Assembly (NCBI RefSeq): GCF_036417845.1 | Contig: NC_089985.1 | Span: 33,872,583-33,936,582 of the forward strand | DNA from: Apteryx mantelli | Taxonomy: Eukaryota; Chordata; Aves; Apterygiformes; Apterygidae | Length of the DNA: 64,000 bases | Reading direction: 5' to 3' | In this document: one piece after another, positions 60,373-64,000 of the stretch | How positions within the stretch are numbered: position 1 is the first letter of the stretch | How the letters are laid out: the number at the start of each line of letters is the position of its first letter | Position numbers and translations under genes: made by a program | Notes under the pieces: model-generated | Seen by the model: the letters and a program-made list of their open reading frames with translations, nothing else | What the model was told of the DNA's origin: nothing | The model's database searches: none

Positions 60373-62274
60373 GTGAGTTTCCAAGGTAACCGGGTTTAGC
60401 TCTGCCTGAGAGAGAGCACCTGATCTGCACCGGGCCCCTCCTGCGTACAAAGGTATTTGCCTGCAAAGTGCCTGCATTATCCCAGACCTTACTGAGCAGG
60501 TTTTGGAGGTGACAGTGATCTCCCTTTGAGCATTCATCCCTCCCCCACTTCCCCATATGGGGACAACTACGTGGTCATTCCTTGCATTCCCTGAATGCTC
60601 TTCTGGGGTTGGGGTCCATCTCCAGTGTTGCAGTGTATTCTCAGACCAGGCTGGTGTCAGGCAACAAGGGCAAGAAGGAAGCTGGGGTGACGAGGAGGAA
60701 GACTGAAATGAAACCTTAAAAAGATTGTTATTTATTATGTGTTCTTGCTTTGCAAAGGCATCTTTCATAGATATCTACAGTGCTGCGGTTGGCTGAAGCG
60801 TTTTTCTCATTCCTAAGGGGTACATTCAAGGAAAAGTCATTAAATAGGCTCAAGCAGCCTCTCTCCAAAGCTGGACCACCAGAACTCCAAATGAAGAGAG
60901 GCAGAAGCAGAGTGTAACCTGGCACATCTAATAGATACACTAAACAATTTCTGGAGCTGTTGCTGATACCAACCACTCAGGCTTTTTCTGACTTAGTGGT
61001 AGTGCTGCTAACCAGTCCAGGTACTGCCATGCAGATTGGTGTTTTGCAGCAAACCAGTCTATTATGGTGTCCAACTGCAAGGGCCTAGTGGCTGAAAAGA
61101 GCATTCACAGTGAGCCTCAGTAACACCAGGGGTGCTTGCTAGCCTATGGCTGTCCTATGGCTCTTGAAATCCCTGCAGTTCCCATGTAGCCCCTAAATGG
61201 GACTGAGTAACACGACCACACTAATGCAGGGCTCCTGGATCACTTGAATCCACAGCAGTGGGAGGACACTAGGCAGCAGGGACTGCTGAAAGGGGCAGTG
61301 CTAGTCATCCTGGTGTGTAGCTGCATGCCATGTCCAAACTGATTCCTCATCAGGATCCTATGGGATACATGGTTGTCTCCTGCTTCCCACCCTTGGGCCA
61401 TGCTCTCCATTGTTTGGCTCTGAAGGTGTTTGCTAGGTGCTTGGCAGCTCTGAGCCATATGAAAATTTGGGTCTGCAACTCCAAGGAAAGCTGCCCACCT
61501 TCTAATGAGGATATGAGTTCAGAGGAAGCATTTCCCTCATTGTGGTCCAGCTACACTGATCGGGCATGTTGGCCACTTTCCAGGGCATGGTGCTGATTGT
61601 TCTTTCCCTCATGCTGGGGAGAAATTGAGCTCCTGCACAGGCTTCACGCTGGTGCTGCTCTTCCTGGGGTCTCCACAGCACTCAGAGTCTCTGCTTTGTC
61701 CTGAAAGGACATCATGAATACCATGGTTTCCTTCCTCCAGCCTTGTCAGAGAAGAGTTCCTGGTCTTCCCTAGGTATCAGCAATAAGATTGCTATTGCTA
61801 TCCCAGAGTGCCTGTAAATCAGAGGTACAGCAGGCTCTCTCTGGACGCAGGAGGATAATGACTGTTGGGGTCCCACCGGGCACTATGTTCAAAGAAGGGC
61901 TCTGCCAAGGTCACCACCACCAGTACTGGAAAACCACAACTTGACCCATTCCCAGTCACCTCCACTACCTGACACCTGCACGCACATCTTTCCTCCCACA
62001 TCCAAGTGGACAACTGAGAGAATGTAAATCCTCTTCAAAATCAGGTCTCATCCACGTGGGGTCCTGCTTTAGCCTGCATCAGAGCCACCTGCAAACTACC
62101 TTTCTGTGCTGCTCTGAATAGGGGGTCCAGTTGACTTCAGTGATGCCTGAGGGAGCAGAACTAGGGTGGTGGAAGAGGTAGCTGACAGGATGTTTCAAGG
62201 CTAGTGGGATGGGTGCTGGGTCTGGCTTGAGGGTGGGTGAATGGAGGCGCTTACCTTTTTTCTGTGTTTTTCAG
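60373..62274 (+). other. SLC5A9: SLC5A9 intron 1
   Basis: Phase-0 intron of 1902 bp that starts gtgagt and ends ttttctgtgtttttcag. It holds no recognisable exon, repeat family or RNA gene. Open frames on either strand here, including the 169-codon minus-strand frame that overlaps exon 1, have no family resemblance. Confidence 0.88.
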
Positions 62275-62346
62275 TCATCCATACGAGCAAGCCGGGGGAC
62301 CATTGGAGGCTATTTCCTGGCAGGACGATCTATGACCTGGTGGCCT
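62275..62346 (+). CDS. SLC5A9: SLC5A9 (SGLT4) coding exon 2
   Basis: The exon has 72 bp and 24 codons, preceded by a pyrimidine tract and tcag and followed by gtgagt. It reads [20 protein letters not shown] then TWWP, the signature loop after the first helix and the start of the next one. The 24-codon length and both phase-0 borders match exon 2 of SGLT1. As I recall the human proteins, 23 of 24 residues agree with SLC5A9 (human has S where this has T), while SLC5A10 has [20 protein letters not shown] and SLC5A11 and SLC5A1 differ more. This is why I call SLC5A9 and not a paralogue. The expected next exon should begin with (I/V)GAS and contain the GSG motif of the substrate and sodium path. 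It is not present before base 64000, so the gene is cut by the window edge, not broken. Confidence 0.93.
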
Positions 62347-64000
62347 GTGAGTGAATTGCTCCCTCTGTTTCTCATGGTTTGAAAGCAATTCCAGATCCAA
62401 AGGAAGCAGGTCTAGCAAGGGGACCTGGTTCATACATTTTTTGACCATAGCCTTGAGACACAGGGGATCCACAAGAAATCATCCCATGCAGTTTTGCTAA
62501 AGGGCTGCAGCCTGGAGCTGCCAGGCCAAAAGGATAGTTTAGCATCTTCAGTTTTTAAAATGCTCAATTTCTCCACTAAAGTCAGCAACAAAAATGTTCA
62601 TGTTGGTAGATGTGAGGGAGCTCTGATTGCACATCTGGGTTTGAAACCCCCTGGCCCCAACTCATGAAACATATGGTTGTCCCCAAAGCCAAGAGAGCAT
62701 TAGGTAATCTAGGAATGTACTATCCAGTAAAAATGCATTTAGAGATTCAAAAAGAAAACAATCTCAAATCTCTGGACTTGTGATCCAAGCCCTTGCTATT
62801 TAGAGTAAAGTCGACATTATTGACTAACGATGTAAAGGATATAAACTTCAAACCACCAAAGTATAAATCTTCACTATGAAAGAAAAAAATCTGTTGAAGG
62901 TGCCTTTTCTTGGGAGTGAAAGGTACATATAAAAATAATTTAAAGGAATAAAAATGCCACAGGAATAAATATCCTTTTCAGCCAACGCCAAACTCTAGCA
63001 CCATATATCTCTCCAGTGAGTCATGGGTAATGGAATGCGCTTCTCAACCAAAACACTGTGTTTTTTTCATTTTTTTTTTCCTTTGGATGTGCATTGCTCA
63101 TAAATTCGCTAGACTTAATTTTCAACCTCTTCCATCAGAGACACACATGCATCTCTAAAATCTGTTATTTCTTAAATGTTCTTTATACTTCTGTCTCAGC
63201 CAAGTGGCATTTAGTGAAAAAGCTTAGCTTGATGTTTTTCTCTAATTGGGAAGGGAGAAATTAGAAGATATTAAAATGTAACATTTTCTTATCAATATCC
63301 TTCTTCTTTTAAAACAAATTTCTCATTGTTCTTGGGTCCAACCACAGGTGGCCACAAAGTCTGTTCAGTTAAATATGTTGGTGCAGGTTATTCTTCAGTC
63401 TTGGCTCGTCTGACTTACCTTCTTAGGTCCAAAGCAACCTCTAATGTTGTTCACTTTTTGATTTTGATTGTCCAGCTAGAGAGCTAATTCCAGCTCTGCA
63501 GATCTTTCTGCAGGTTCAGGTCCCCGTAGCCTTGACCTTGAATATGCAATTTACATGCGTATTTTTATGGGAGTGACAGATTTCTGCTGCGTGTTGGACA
63601 GCCTCAGACAAACCCTGACATTATGGCTGCTGCTCCTCTGCTACCGTCTTCTGTATTTCTGTGTCTGTCTGATGTATATATCAGGAAAACTGTTTACATT
63701 TCTTGGGAGCTCCAGTCCCTCTCCAAGGTGCAGAATCACATTGCAGCAGCCAGCTCTCTAATCAGGACTTTTCTTAGATAGATAAGAAGGAAGAGCTGTT
63801 GGCAGGATTCACTGTGAGCATTCATGCCATATTAATGTTTTACTTTGCTCAGAAGAGAGAAGCAGGTCAAATTCCACTATTCTTTGTTTCAAGTTGAGCA
63901 GTACCAGGGAGAGAAATGCTACTCACAGAAGATTTGGCTAAAAGCAAACTTCTCTGGAGAGTTAAGGGCTCGACTTGTCCTTTTGGTAACTTCTCAACTG
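62347..64000 (+). other. SLC5A9: SLC5A9 intron 2, 5' part (runs off the window)
   Basis: Begins with the donor gtgagt directly after exon 2. I searched for the conserved exon-3 sequence (GAS, GSG, GLAG, FEWN) and did not find it. The stretch is AT-rich from about 62700 to 63340 and otherwise looks unique. Confidence 0.8.

Noticed and set aside
60259..60768. 169-codon minus-strand frame
   Set aside because: It is antisense to SLC5A9 exon 1 and its intron, and shows no protein family resemblance.
62347..64000. Search for SLC5A9 exon 3
   Set aside because: The expected GAS...GSG...GLAG sequence is absent in all forward frames, so exon 3 is outside the window.
1..64000. CRISPR arrays, rRNA genes, tRNA genes, bacterial-type operons
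   Set aside because: No regular direct-repeat arrays, no recognisable rRNA or tRNA sequence, and the whole window has vertebrate character. A tRNA scan could still find a gene I missed by eye.

Overview
The window is vertebrate nuclear DNA, almost certainly from a sauropsid (bird, crocodilian or turtle). It has GT-AG introns and long AT-moderate gene-free stretches. It also carries old, diverged repeats of the sauropsid type: 3' ends of CR1/L3 LINEs and CORE-SINE/MIR-like elements with an L2-like tail. I saw no Alu, L1 or rodent SINE and no recently inserted element, so I cannot narrow the lineage further. There are no bacterial-style operons, no CRISPR array and no ribosomal RNA genes. I did not recognise any tRNA gene.

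The only protein-coding gene I can support is at the right edge: the 5' end of SLC5A9 (SGLT4, a sodium-coupled sugar cotransporter) on the + strand. Coding exon 1 is 60244-60372 and exon 2 is 62275-62346, joined in phase 0 across a 1.9-kb intron. Exon 3 lies beyond base 64000. Just upstream of the start codon is a compact cluster: an HNF1-like site (60160-60172), a CCAAT box (60188-60192) and a perfect HNF4-specific motif (60200-60208). This fits a gene expressed in kidney and intestinal epithelium.

Bases 1-60159 hold no exon I can recognise. Their content is sparse old repeats (CR1 at 5262-5560 and 11310-11725; CR1/L3 at 41890-42182; CORE-SINE/L2-like copies near 9.6, 18.0, 30.3, 33.0, 36.3 and 57.4 kb; a palindromic dispersed repeat near 36.6 kb and possibly 39.8 kb). 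There are also small tandem duplications, microsatellites, inverted repeats, G-quadruplex motifs and a 70-bp pure-purine tract. Between 55.0 and 58.4 kb are two GC- and CpG-rich blocks, which could be distal promoters or enhancers of SLC5A9 or of an unseen transcript. In human, SLC5A9 is flanked on its 5' side by SKINTL and TRABD2B, with TRABD2B transcribed away from it. The gene-free 60 kb is therefore best read as intergenic regulatory DNA, or intronic or distal flank of a neighbour.

I found no convincing new biological system. The points most worth checking are the HNF1/CCAAT/HNF4 cluster, the two CpG-rich blocks, the triple 14-bp CCAAT repeat at 3.5 kb and the pair of palindromes at 35.57 kb.
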